NCBI RefSeq assembly: GCF_003428695.1
Contig: NZ_QURH01000037.1
Location: forward strand, 1 to 57,473
DNA from: Actinomadura logoneensis
GTDB taxonomy: Bacteria; Actinomycetota; Actinomycetes; Streptosporangiales; Streptosporangiaceae
Direction: 5' to 3'
Length of the DNA stretch: 57,473 nucleotides
The position numbers and the translations under genes are program-made. The notes under the pieces are model-generated. The model saw only the letters and a list, made by a program, of their open reading frames with translations, searched no databases and had not been told where the DNA came from. Shown piece by piece: positions 41,393-49,574 of the stretch (the first letter of the stretch is position 1; every line of letters begins with the position of its first letter).

Positions 41393-42417
41393 GCCGGGCC
41401 GTCGGCGTCGTTCAGGAGTGCGCGGATGTCGTAGTACAGCGCCGTGTCGTCCTGCTCGGGGGCGGGAGCGCAGTCGGGGCAGGACGGGGAGCGCAGAACT
41501 TCATGGAACGCGAACTCCATGGTGGGCAGGTACAGCGTGAGCATCTTGCCGGCCGTGAAGGACGTCCCGGTGCGCAGGAGGTTCAGGGCCTCGAAGGACG
41601 TGAGCGAGGTGAGCATCGCGGACAGCGTCGCGTCCAGAGGGGTGTCAGGGGTGGTGACCCGGCCTTCGGCCAGGGCGTTCTTGTAGCGCTGGTATCCGGC
41701 GGAGTCCCGCATATTGGCCATGAGCCGCGTCTCCAGGCAGCCGTAGCAGGACGTCCGGTACGGGACGAACGTCGGGCCGACGAGCAGCAGCGGACCGTCC
41801 GACGCGGCATGGATCCAGGGGACGCGGTGGTGCAGGCAGACGCGGTTGAACGCCCGGAACTCCAGCGGATCGACCGCGTCCACGGCGAAGACCGCGAAGC
41901 CGTCCCGGAGCGGCGCGAACGGCTCGGCGGCCTCCTCGAAGTCGAGGCCGTCGAGCGGTTCCGAGCGGGCGATCTCGCGGAGGGCGGCGCGGAGCCGGTC
42001 GTCGGCGGTCCGGATATCGGGCTCGTCGCCGAGGACGCGGGCGATGCCCTCGCAGACGCCGGGGTCGCCGAGGAGCGTCACGGCCTCGGGCGGCGGCATC
42101 TCCTGCGCGGCCAGGCCGGGGACGAGCCGGTCGAGGTAGTGGTCGAGCGCGTGGCCGGAACCGTGTTCGAGCAGGTCGAGCTCGGTGAGCCGGGCGACCA
42201 CGGCGGCGACGTCGTCCTCCGGGAGGTCCTGCGACGCGGCGATCTCGGCGACGGAGCGGCATCCGTCCAGCCCGGCCAGGATGCGCAGGAGGCGGCCGGA
42301 ACGGGTGTCGTCGGTGAGGGTGACCGACGACGGGCTGAGGACGCCGTGGCGCAGTTCGACCACGTCGGGCCCGTGGGCCACGAGGGTGAGGTGGCGTTTC
42401 AGCCTCGGGTGGGTCAT
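41389..42417 (-). CDS. TOMM precursor leader peptide-binding protein (E1/ThiF-like)
   Basis: A 342-residue protein from ATG 42417, overlapping the upstream stop. The N-terminal 80 residues form a winged-helix peptide-clasp (RRE-like: LKRHLTLVAHGPDVVELRHG, then GCRSVAEIAASQDLPEDDVAAVV). A ThiF/E1-like core follows (AVTLLGDPGVCEGIARVL) with a degenerate nucleotide-binding site. Four cysteines, in CYGCLETRL and SPSCPDCAP, can bind zinc. Such proteins hold the precursor leader for the separate YcaO enzyme, as in lantipeptide-like LAP systems. It is the partner of the YcaO next door. Confidence 0.88.
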   Translation of the reverse strand: MTHPRLKRHLTLVAHGPDVVELRHGVLSPSSVTLTDDTRSGRLLRILAGLDGCRSVAEIAASQDLPEDDVAAVVARLTELDLLEHGSGHALDHYLDRLVPGLAAQEMPPPEAVTLLGDPGVCEGIARVLGDEPDIRTADDRLRAALREIARSEPLDGLDFEEAAEPFAPLRDGFAVFAVDAVDPLEFRAFNRVCLHHRVPWIHAASDGPLLLVGPTFVPYRTSCYGCLETRLMANMRDSAGYQRYKNALAEGRVTTPDTPLDATLSAMLTSLTSFEALNLLRTGTSFTAGKMLTLYLPTMEFAFHEVLRSPSCPDCAPAPEQDDTALYYDIRALLNDADGPA

Positions 42418-43310
42418 CCCGGTCCCTCGTCGGTGGGAACGCCGAGGATGACGGCGTGGACGAGCGCGCGGTACAGGCCGTCCACCTCCAGTGCCTCGTG
42501 CGCCTCGTCGTCGTAGAAGCTGCCGCAGTCGACCGTGCCGAGGCCCAGGGCGACCGCGACCAGGTTGATGTTCTGGGCGATCGCTCCCGCTTCGAGGAGG
42601 ACGTAGCGCATCCCCCGGTCGCCGTACTTGCGCATGCTCCGCCACGGCCGGGCGACCAGCAGGAACACCGCCGCGGCGTGCTCCTCGTCCACCATGTCCC
42701 GGACGGCCAGGGCCCCGGACAGGCGGGTGGCCGCCTCCGGCGGGCCGGTCGGGGTGAGCGCGTCCTCGTACGGGTCGTGGAGGTAGATCCCCGGGTCCAG
42801 GCCCCCGATCCGCAGCGCGGCCACGTGCAGGTCGACGGGGTACAGCGCGCCGCCGCTCGGCGGGCTGCGGCGGGGCACGCCCCGCGCGGTCGGGTGCCGG
42901 GTGTGGCCGCCCCCGGCGCGGAGGAGCGCCGCGAGCCGCGGCAGGTCCACGGACGCGCCGGTGAAGGCGCGGACGCTGCGTCGGCGGCGCACCGCCTCGC
43001 CCAGCTCCATGCGCGACTCCGCCGACGGAGGAAGCGGCAGGTAGCGGTCGGCGGGACGGTAGGCGCGGCCGACGAGGCTCAGCGCCGTGGCCTCCTCGGT
43101 CAGGTGGTGCGCGACCGAGCCGCCCAGCTCGGCGTCCCCGCGCCGCAGGCGGGAGCCGACAAGGAACTCCTCGGCGGTGCGGTGCCCGGCGGCGGCGCCG
43201 GACTCGTACCGGACGGGGTGGGTGGCCAGTCCCGTCGCGGTGATGGACGGCCGGACCCGCTTGAGCGCGCTCCCGACCGCCGCGTCGGGGCCGGTCAGCG
43301 GATCGCCCAT
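42414..43310 (-). CDS. SagB-type FMN dehydrogenase (azoline oxidase)
   Basis: A 298-residue nitroreductase-fold enzyme from ATG 43310, overlapping the upstream gene by 16 bases. It reads RRRRSVRAFTGASVDLPRLAALLRA (FMN phosphate site), RRSPPSGGALYPVDLHVA (FMN and substrate loop), and RYVLLEAGAIAQNINLVAVALGLGT with CGSFYDDEAHEAL. These match SagB/ThcOx, which oxidise thiazolines and oxazolines to thiazoles and oxazoles. An upstream segment of about 70 residues precedes the fold. Its stop overlaps the start of the leader-binding gene, so expression is coupled. Confidence 0.9.
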   Translation of the reverse strand: MGDPLTGPDAAVGSALKRVRPSITATGLATHPVRYESGAAAGHRTAEEFLVGSRLRRGDAELGGSVAHHLTEEATALSLVGRAYRPADRYLPLPPSAESRMELGEAVRRRRSVRAFTGASVDLPRLAALLRAGGGHTRHPTARGVPRRSPPSGGALYPVDLHVAALRIGGLDPGIYLHDPYEDALTPTGPPEAATRLSGALAVRDMVDEEHAAAVFLLVARPWRSMRKYGDRGMRYVLLEAGAIAQNINLVAVALGLGTVDCGSFYDDEAHEALEVDGLYRALVHAVILGVPTDEGPG

Positions 43311-44299
43311 GTCCGCATCGTCCCGATGGTGGCGGGGACGACGTCGGCGACGTCCACGGTGAAGCGGTACACGCGGCGGGCCGACGGGACGGGACGCTCG
43401 GGGAAGAAGAACGTGAGCTTGACGTCCCAGCAGTCGGAGTTCGGCGGACACAACGGGCTGGGCTCGACGTCGATGGTGTCCAGTTCCATGTTCTGCCGGA
43501 CGGCGTGCTCGTACACGGCCTCGACCGAGAACGCGTTGGTCGCCGCGAAGTTGATCGCGCGTTCGCGCGGTTCGAGGCCCAGGTTGCGGATCTCGTAGTA
43601 GACGCGTTCGAGGAAGTTCGTCACGCCGCCCCGCACGGCCTCCCGCTGGCCCGCCGTGGGCTTGGACGACTTCTTCTCCGCGCCAGTGCCGTCACCGGAA
43701 CCGGCGACGGCGGAGACGAGCGCCTCGGTCGTCCAGCTGTACATGCCGCGCAGCGCGGGAGCGACGATCGGGATCTCGGCGCCGGACCGGTGCCGTCCGA
43801 CGCCGCTGATCACGCCGGGCACGGAGACGCGTTCGACGCCCTCCTCCAGTTGCTCGCGCAGGAACTGCCGTAGCAGCTCGTAGGTCTGCGCCGCGTAGGC
43901 CCCGCGCGGCTCCAGGAAGTAGATCGGCACGCCCTGGAGGTTGAGCGTCCACTGCAGGGCCTCGGCGTCGGACGGGTTCTCGTCCAGGTGGGCGAGCATG
44001 TCCGCGGGGTCCTCGGGCTCGGCGGTGTCGCCCATCCGCTGCTTCACCGAGTCGCGGCGGGTCTGCGTGGGGAAGTCGTAGCCGATCCGGCCGAGCGCGT
44101 ACACGGGCTGCTCGGGCACCTGCGCCAGTTGCGCCGTCTGCGGCACGTGCTCGGCCAGGGTGAGGTCGGGCGCGGGATCGGCGGACGGCGCCACCTGCGC
44201 GAGGTCTCCCCCGTCGGGCGGCGGTGCTCCGGCCGGTCCGCCGTCGTCGCGGCGTGCCGTCACGGTGTACTCGGCGCCGGCACCTGTGTACTCGTCCAT
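43295..44299 (-). CDS. PatG C-terminal domain-like protein
   Basis: A 334-residue protein from ATG 44299 (GGAGG five bases before). It contains PVYALGRIGYDFPTQTRRDS, LQWTLNLQGVPIYFLEPRG, QTYELLRQFLREQLEEGVE and RVSVPGVISGVG, which I recall as signatures of the C-terminal domain of cyanobactin maturation protease PatG. The C-terminal part (CPPNSDCWDVKLTFFFPERP) has a cysteine pair. In PatG this domain accompanies the macrocyclising protease and its function is undetermined. Here it is a separate polypeptide encoded 53 bases after the subtilase, which supports a cyanobactin-like maturation. Confidence 0.65.
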   Translation of the reverse strand: MDEYTGAGAEYTVTARRDDGGPAGAPPPDGGDLAQVAPSADPAPDLTLAEHVPQTAQLAQVPEQPVYALGRIGYDFPTQTRRDSVKQRMGDTAEPEDPADMLAHLDENPSDAEALQWTLNLQGVPIYFLEPRGAYAAQTYELLRQFLREQLEEGVERVSVPGVISGVGRHRSGAEIPIVAPALRGMYSWTTEALVSAVAGSGDGTGAEKKSSKPTAGQREAVRGGVTNFLERVYYEIRNLGLEPRERAINFAATNAFSVEAVYEHAVRQNMELDTIDVEPSPLCPPNSDCWDVKLTFFFPERPVPSARRVYRFTVDVADVVPATIGTMRTWAIR

Positions 44300-44351
44300 C
44301 TCTGCCTCCACTCTGGGGTCTGCCGGACCCGCCGGCGAAGCGCGGCGGGCC

Positions 44352-47144
44352 TCACCCCGGGCCGTCCGGCCACGGGACCAGTTCGTTGTCGTCCAGGACG
44401 GTGCACACGGCCCGCACCCGCACGAACGGGCTGCTCGGATGCCGTCCGAGCGCGAGCCGGTGCACGATCGACGGGGAGGTGAAGAAGGACGGCTCGGCGT
44501 CCAGCGCCGCGACCGCCTCCCCGAGCCGCGTCAGCTTCTCGACGGCCGTCGCGGTCGAGGGGACGGCGGCGCGCGGGTCGTCCCTCGTCTCGGCGACCCG
44601 GGCGGACGCGGCGTCCAGGCAGTGGTCGAGGAGGCCGCGCAGGTCCGTCCGGCACCACCGGCGGACGGCCCCGTCGGCCTCCCGGACGCGCGCGAGGACG
44701 GCGTCGAACCCGTCCCGTCGCCGCAGCCCCGGACCGGATCCGGAGGGATCGGCGAGCAGGTCGGCCGCCAGCAGCTCGGTGATCGCGGGGGTGACCAGGC
44801 TCAGGTAGCGCTCCTCGCTGACGCGCAGCATCTCGACGGCCAGGTGGCGCATCTGGAGCAGCAGCCCGGCCGCGGCCGTACCGCCGGTCTCGCGGAACGG
44901 CAGGTAGGTGCCGAGGAACGCGCCGAGCAGGTCGGCCACCGTCTCGGGACGCCAGATCATGCCCACTCCCGGCGCGAGCGGGCGGGGGCCGCCGTACCCG
45001 GCGAGCCGGTTCTCGGCGCGCGCGGCGTGGAACTCGTGGTGGTCGCGCGGGCTGAGCGGCCGGACGGCCTCCGGGCGCAGCCCGGCCAGCCGCCACAGCG
45101 GGGTGAAGCGGGTCTCGTCGTCCGGGCCGAGCCGGACTCCCGTCAGCTCGTGGTGGCGGTGCCGGAGGTCGTCCCACAGGGCGGGGCCGTCCGGGCCGAA
45201 GATCTCGGCGAACGACGCGGGGTTGTGCGGCACGTTCACCATCAGGTTGGCGACGATCGTCTTGTGGACGCTGCAGTTGGTGCGCCAGGCGAGGTCGCCG
45301 AGGTAGTCGGCGCCGCGGATGAGGTCGCGGTAGTACTGGAGGACCGTGTTCAGGTCGATCGTCCGGCAGTGCATGCTGTCGGTCCGCTCCGGCGACCTGG
45401 CGAGGGCCGTCACCAGGTGGTCCGCGATGTGCCCGTTGCGGTTCAGGGTGGCCTGCGGGACGCCGTGCAGCGCGACCGTGTGCAGGGTTCCGGGGTAGTG
45501 GTCGAGGTTCAGCCGCATGTCGGTGGGGCCCGTACCGCGCCAGGTCGTGTTCAGGGGGAGCACCTGGGTGGTGCGGCCCTGCCCGACATATGCGGCGATG
45601 TGCCGATGCCCGATGCGGAGCTTCGTCCCGTTGGGGAGCTGCGTGAGCGGCAGGCGGTGTTCCTCGGGGCGGATGTAGCTGATCAGGGCGTAGACCGGAT
45701 CCTCCGGGCGCAGGCCCGTCTCGCGGCGCAGCAGGTCGTCCAGGAGGCCGTATCCGGGGACGCGCCTGCCGTCGGGCAGTGTGATGGGCCGTTCGTCGGC
45801 GGCGGGGACCAGCCGCATTCCGGGACGTCCGCCGTCCGCGAGGGGGTAGCGCAGGTCGTCGACGGTGTACGTCCGTCCGTCGGGCAGCTCGACCACGACG
45901 GCGCCGAATCCGTCGGGCGGGACGTCGCGGTACCGCGTTCTCCGGGCGTCCTCGCTGACGGTGTAACGCCCGGCTGACCGTCCGTTCGCGGGAGGATCGT
46001 CGTCGGGTGGGGTCGGAGCCGGACGAGGGAGTTCCTCCCTCTGCCCCGCCTTGGCTCGCTGGGGCGGGACCCGGTCGGCCAGGGCCCGTTCGAGGAGGGC
46101 GCGCGCGGCGTCCAGGTCGAGGTGGCCGGGCGGGGTGCCGGTTCCGGCGGCCGAGCGCAGGAGGACGGCCCGGACGAGCGCCGTGTCCGGTGGATGCCCG
46201 CGCTGGACGAGCAGGCTCAGCAGCAGCGCCGCCACGCCCGAGACGACGGCGGCGGCGAAGCTCGACCCGCTGCCCGCCGCCAGGCCGCCGCCCGGAACCG
46301 CGCCGAGCACGGACTCGGCGGGGGTGATGAGGCAGTTGCCGCCGGACGGACGGCCGGTTCGTCCGTGCTCGACCTGCCGGATAGGCGCGCCCTGCCGGGC
46401 GGGTGCGCCCTGCCGGGCGGGTGCGCCCTGCCGGGCGGGTGTGTCCTGCCGGGCGGGTGTGCCGACGGCGAGGACCGTGGGCAGCGCGGCGGGGATCTGG
46501 GGCGCGGCGCATCCGTGCTCACCGGCCGCCGCGATGACCAGCACCCCGGCCTCCGCGCACGCCCGGACGGACCGCACCAGCCGCGGGTCGGGAGAGGCGC
46601 GGCCGGACATCTCCCCCGCGCTGATGTTGATGACGTGCGCTCCTGCCCGCACCGCCGCGTCGAGCGCCCTCGCCACGTCCGTCTGCGAGCAGCTCGGGAG
46701 GCGGGCGCTCCCCCCGGACGCCGGGCCCCGCCGGATGCCTCCGCCCGTCCCGGGGCCCTCGGTGAAGATGGGGATGATCAGGCCGCCGCATCCGGGGGCG
46801 ACGCCTTTGACCGGCCCTCCGTGCCGTCCGAAGATGGCGCTCGCGACCTGGGTGCCGTGGCGTGCGGCAGGTCCGGGGCGTGCGGCAGGTCCGGCGGGGT
46901 GCCCGCCCGGATTCGCCGGGTGGGCGGACGCCGCGACGTGAAGCGGAGTCTCGCGGTTCGTCAGCCGCGCGTCCCGGAACGCCTCGTGGGTGAGGTCGAC
47001 GGGGCCGTCCAGGACGGCGACGCGGATCCGGCCGTCCCCGCGCGTCTCGTCCCAGAGGCGGCGGAGGGCGTCGCCGAGTTCACCGGACGCGTCGGGTGAG
47101 CGCGCGGAGGCGAGTCCGCCGGGTTCACCGATTCCGCGGGCCAC
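44352..47144 (-). CDS. PatA/PatG-like S8 subtilase with a large C-terminal extension
   Basis: A 930-residue protein. I chose GTG 47144, preceded by AGGAAGGGGA; an in-frame GTG at 47195 has no such site. Residues about 30-350 form a subtilase with Asp46 in RVAVLDGPVDLTH, His96 in RHGTQVASAIFG and Ser295 in GSGSSFAAAVVSG. The usual oxyanion Asn (AAGN) is Glu in AAAGEHGC (about residue 209). A TPARQGAPARQ low-complexity loop sits before Ser295. No signal peptide is seen, so it is cytoplasmic like PatA/PatG. The last about 550 residues (HRLPLTQLPNGTKLRIGHRH, NCSVHKTIVANLMVNVPHNP) are unfamiliar. It probably removes the leader or makes the final cleavage/cyclisation. Confidence 0.85.
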   Translation of the reverse strand: MARGIGEPGGLASARSPDASGELGDALRRLWDETRGDGRIRVAVLDGPVDLTHEAFRDARLTNRETPLHVAASAHPANPGGHPAGPAARPGPAARHGTQVASAIFGRHGGPVKGVAPGCGGLIIPIFTEGPGTGGGIRRGPASGGSARLPSCSQTDVARALDAAVRAGAHVINISAGEMSGRASPDPRLVRSVRACAEAGVLVIAAAGEHGCAAPQIPAALPTVLAVGTPARQDTPARQGAPARQGAPARQGAPIRQVEHGRTGRPSGGNCLITPAESVLGAVPGGGLAAGSGSSFAAAVVSGVAALLLSLLVQRGHPPDTALVRAVLLRSAAGTGTPPGHLDLDAARALLERALADRVPPQRAKAGQREELPRPAPTPPDDDPPANGRSAGRYTVSEDARRTRYRDVPPDGFGAVVVELPDGRTYTVDDLRYPLADGGRPGMRLVPAADERPITLPDGRRVPGYGLLDDLLRRETGLRPEDPVYALISYIRPEEHRLPLTQLPNGTKLRIGHRHIAAYVGQGRTTQVLPLNTTWRGTGPTDMRLNLDHYPGTLHTVALHGVPQATLNRNGHIADHLVTALARSPERTDSMHCRTIDLNTVLQYYRDLIRGADYLGDLAWRTNCSVHKTIVANLMVNVPHNPASFAEIFGPDGPALWDDLRHRHHELTGVRLGPDDETRFTPLWRLAGLRPEAVRPLSPRDHHEFHAARAENRLAGYGGPRPLAPGVGMIWRPETVADLLGAFLGTYLPFRETGGTAAAGLLLQMRHLAVEMLRVSEERYLSLVTPAITELLAADLLADPSGSGPGLRRRDGFDAVLARVREADGAVRRWCRTDLRGLLDHCLDAASARVAETRDDPRAAVPSTATAVEKLTRLGEAVAALDAEPSFFTSPSIVHRLALGRHPSSPFVRVRAVCTVLDDNELVPWPDGPG
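46375..46465 (-). repeat. 18-bp tandem repeats in the subtilase gene
   Basis: About four to five copies of GGGCGGGTGCGCCCTGCC (plus strand), with variant copies, in frame as RQGAPA. They lie in a loop between the oxyanion and serine segments. Confidence 0.8.
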
Positions 47145-47222
47145 GCGTCCCCTTCCTGCGCCCCTTGCCGGCGGGACGGCGAATTCGTCCCGCACGACTT
47201 GATTGGCTGAATGCTCAATGGA

Positions 47223-47271
47223 CCGTTCAACCGAACGGAAAATGGCTGGAGAGAAGGGGTGGAGTTATAAT
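47223..47271 (+). promoter_or_regulatory. promoter/operator region of the small CxxC gene
   Basis: A perfect TATAAT at 47266-47271 lies 47 bases before the small CxxC gene start, in an A/T-rich stretch. Upstream at 47223-47238 is an inverted repeat CCGTTC-AACC-GAACGG, a candidate operator lying between two divergent genes. The -35 box is not clear. Confidence 0.55.
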
Positions 47272-47318
47272 TTCCGGTAACGGCGTGCGGCTGTCTCTAC
47301 GGGAAGAGGTGTTCCGCC

Positions 47319-47513
47319 ATGCGGCTTCCTCGGCAGAGTTCCTCGGTGGTGCGGGTGCCCGTGCCGTTCGTGCGCAAGGACGTCGGGCTGGGCGACGCCC
47401 TGAAGGCGCTCACCTCCGCGATGGGCGTGAAGCCCTGCAGCCCCTGCGCGGAGCGGGCCGCCCGGCTCAACCAGCGGATGGTCTTCACCGGACGCGACGG
47501 CCGACGGTCCTAG
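47319..47513 (+). CDS. small CxxC protein beside the RiPP cluster
   Basis: A 64-residue protein with GAAGAGG upstream of the ATG. Its core is DVGLGDALKALTSAMGVKPC, SPCAERAARLNQRM. The arrangement of an amphipathic helix, CxxC and a helix ending in LN resembles a scattered family of very small bacterial proteins (often with CGGC.RRxxxLN) of unknown role. It is encoded between the subtilase and the precursor candidate but on the opposite strand, so it must have its own promoter, for which TATAAT at 47266 is a candidate. It could be an accessory, a regulator or an immunity protein; I cannot tell. Confidence 0.65.
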   Translation: MRLPRQSSSVVRVPVPFVRKDVGLGDALKALTSAMGVKPCSPCAERAARLNQRMVFTGRDGRRS

Positions 47514-47543
47514 AGGCCGCCGGCCCGTCTCCGGAATCGGCCG

Positions 47544-47621
47544 CTACAGGCGGCGCGCGCCCGCGAGATCACACGAAGCGCGCGTGAAGAGTCACACGCA
47601 GCGCGCGCCCGCGAAGTCGCA
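47544..47621 (-). repeat. duplicated 3' end of the precursor gene
   Basis: The last ten codons of the precursor (CDFAGARCV and stop, 47592-47621) are followed, in frame after the stop, by a diverged copy at 47544-47573 reading CDLAGARRL and stop. The shared DNA block is GCGGGCGCGCGC with flanks. The copy is not translated unless the stop is passed. Confidence 0.7.
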
Positions 47622-47786
47622 GGTGCAGTTCTGGTTGCTCTGGCAGGTGACCGTGCTGCCCGGGCACTTGCACTCGTAGGTGCCGCCGCCCGAGGACGGT
47701 ACGACCGAGCACCCGGTCGGAAGCGCCGTGTAGCGGAGGTCGTTCATGGTTCGGCGCACACTCGCCGAACGCCTCGGAATGGTCAT
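47592..47786 (-). CDS. candidate RiPP precursor peptide (Cys/Ser/Thr-rich)
   Basis: A 64-residue peptide from ATG 47786, with GAGGGG eight bases upstream; an earlier in-frame start has no ribosome binding site. The first 23 residues (MTIPRRSASVRRTMNDLRYT then ALP) are basic and leader-like. The remainder has seven Cys (26, 39, 41, 48, 54, 56, 63) and ten Ser/Thr, e.g. TGCSVVPSSGGGTYEC and NQNCTCDFAGARCV. This suits conversion by YcaO/SagB to azole rings. It lies directly upstream of, and on the same strand as, the subtilase gene. An unmodified disulfide-rich peptide is an alternative. I see no known cyanobactin recognition sequence. Confidence 0.75.
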   Translation of the reverse strand: MTIPRRSASVRRTMNDLRYTALPTGCSVVPSSGGGTYECKCPGSTVTCQSNQNCTCDFAGARCV

Positions 47787-47997
47787 TGTCGTCACCCCTC
47801 GAAAGCCGGGTTCCAGGAGTTCCGCCGCGTACGGCGAAAGCACCGGACGCCGCGGCCCTGGTTCCTCTCGAATCAACCATAAAGGGGAACCGCGGAGCGG
47901 ATCACGACGACCAGGGGCAGTGTTTACTCGCGTTTGTCCATGCTTGGGCGTGTCCTGATACCGGACAAACCGACCTGGCCGCGTCCGCGCGCAACGA

Positions 47998-48028
47998 CAG
48001 GACCCCGGGCGCGCGGCCCGGGGTCCTG
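47998..48028 (-). terminator. terminator of the 413-residue protein gene
   Basis: Perfect 13-bp arms (CAGGACCCCGGGC and its complement) with a 5-base loop, 29 bases past the stop of the leftward upstream gene. It separates that gene from the precursor, so the RiPP operon needs its own promoter between 47787 and 47998. Confidence 0.85.
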
Positions 48029-48056
48029 GAATGGAGAGGTTCCTGAGGCGAAAAGG

Positions 48057-49298
48057 TCAGAAGTCGTGTTCGCCGTCGGGGTCGCAGTACTCGACGTCGT
48101 TGGTCGGGGCGAAGGTGCCGACGATCAGGCGGCGGACGAACCTGCCGCCCTTGGGGACCTCGTCGGCGTCCACCTCGTAGGTGAACTGCTGGCCCTGGCG
48201 CAGGCGACGGCCGTTGATGGTCACCGGACGCCGGACGACGTAGATCGCGCCCCACGGGCAGCAGAAGTAGCTGCCGAGCAGCGAGCCGGAGCCGTTCCTG
48301 GCGTAGTCGATCGCCTTCGCCGCGAAGGCCGCGTCGATCTCGTCCTGGATCCGCAGGGTGGCCGCAGGGTCCGGGTCGAACTCCCACAGCTCCTTGATCG
48401 ACTGGTGGGCGCGGGGGTCCTTGCGCCACGTGGCGCGCTCGCGCGGCGAGGTCAGGCACCAGGGGTCGAACCCGGACGAGTCGGGCGTGGCGAGCTTGCG
48501 GGGGGCCGGCGTCGCCGCGACCTGGCCGCCGGTGTCGTAGCGGGCGATGAGCGACGGCATGGCCGTGAGCTGGCCCAGGTGGTAGAACGCCTCCAGCGCG
48601 CGCTGGAGGCGTTCCTCGATGGCCTCGTGCAGGTTCGGGTCGGGGTCGGCCTCCAGCAGGCCCTCGGCGTAGTCGGCCGCCGTGCTGCCCTCGGCCGCGA
48701 GCTGCCGGAGCCTCTGCAGGTCGCGGCCGTGCTTCTCGGCGTCCTGGACGGACGCCTCGAACACGCCGAGCGCCACCTCGGCGTGCTGCCGGACGGCGCG
48801 GGCCGCGGCGAGCATCCCGCGCAGGTGCGGCAGCGGGCACGGGTCGGCCTCGGCCCATTCGGGCAGGTCGGCGGGGAGCCGGAGGGTCGCGGAGAGGTCG
48901 AGCGAGGAGTTCCCGGCGGCCTGCCGCGCGCGCGACGACCACGGCTCGACCTCGTCGAAGCAGGCCGTGACCTGGGTGTGCGTGACGGGTGGGACGTAGC
49001 CGACCGTCCGCGGGTCGGCGCTGTAGTCGGCGTCCAGCAGGTTCTCGCCGATGGACTGCAGGACGAACGCGTTCCAGGCGCACAGCAGCTGGCTCGACAC
49101 GCCGGGCTCCACGTGCCACAGGTTCGCGCCCTCGTCGGCGAGCTTCTGGCGCAGCGCCTCCGCCCGCTGCATCTCCGCGTAGGCGACCCCGCCCGCGCGC
49201 CGGAACGACTCGAGCGTGTCCGCCCGGACCTCGCCCTTCAGCTTGGCCGTCATCCTGACCAGCAGGGTAGGTCTTCCCGTCTCGTCCGGCATGCCCAT
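48057..49298 (-). CDS. conserved-looking protein of unknown function upstream of the RiPP cluster
   Basis: A 413-residue soluble protein from ATG 49298, with AAGGGAG upstream; a longer start exists without a good site. It is mostly helical (FRRAGGVAYAEMQRAEALRQ, then AEVALGVFEASVQDAEKHG, ERLQRALEAFYHLGQL) and ends in a beta-rich segment with cysteines (GSYFCCPWGAIYVV, VEYCDPDGEHDF). No catalytic signature is recognised. It is terminated before the precursor, so it is a separate unit. Context alone hints at a link with the cluster. I cannot name a family. Confidence 0.75.
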   Translation of the reverse strand: MGMPDETGRPTLLVRMTAKLKGEVRADTLESFRRAGGVAYAEMQRAEALRQKLADEGANLWHVEPGVSSQLLCAWNAFVLQSIGENLLDADYSADPRTVGYVPPVTHTQVTACFDEVEPWSSRARQAAGNSSLDLSATLRLPADLPEWAEADPCPLPHLRGMLAAARAVRQHAEVALGVFEASVQDAEKHGRDLQRLRQLAAEGSTAADYAEGLLEADPDPNLHEAIEERLQRALEAFYHLGQLTAMPSLIARYDTGGQVAATPAPRKLATPDSSGFDPWCLTSPRERATWRKDPRAHQSIKELWEFDPDPAATLRIQDEIDAAFAAKAIDYARNGSGSLLGSYFCCPWGAIYVVRRPVTINGRRLRQGQQFTYEVDADEVPKGGRFVRRLIVGTFAPTNDVEYCDPDGEHDF

Positions 49299-49574
49299 CA
49301 CATCTCCCTTGAAGAACGCGACCACGTGGAGCGGCAGTCTAAACAGCTTCAATCAGACGTATCGGGTACATGACTCGGCTCCCTCACCTTCGTCAGAATT
49401 CGCGTCGCCGAACCCGGAGCCGGGATCCCGGCGGACGTCCCGGGCGGCGTCCCGCGTCGGGCAGCCGCGGCGCGGGGAGGGAGGTTTCCGCGTGCGTGTC
49501 CACCGATCGGTGGACACCAGGTTCAACCGGTCGAGGCTGTCGCCGCGCAAGGCCCTCCGGCCAGGCTTTTCGGC

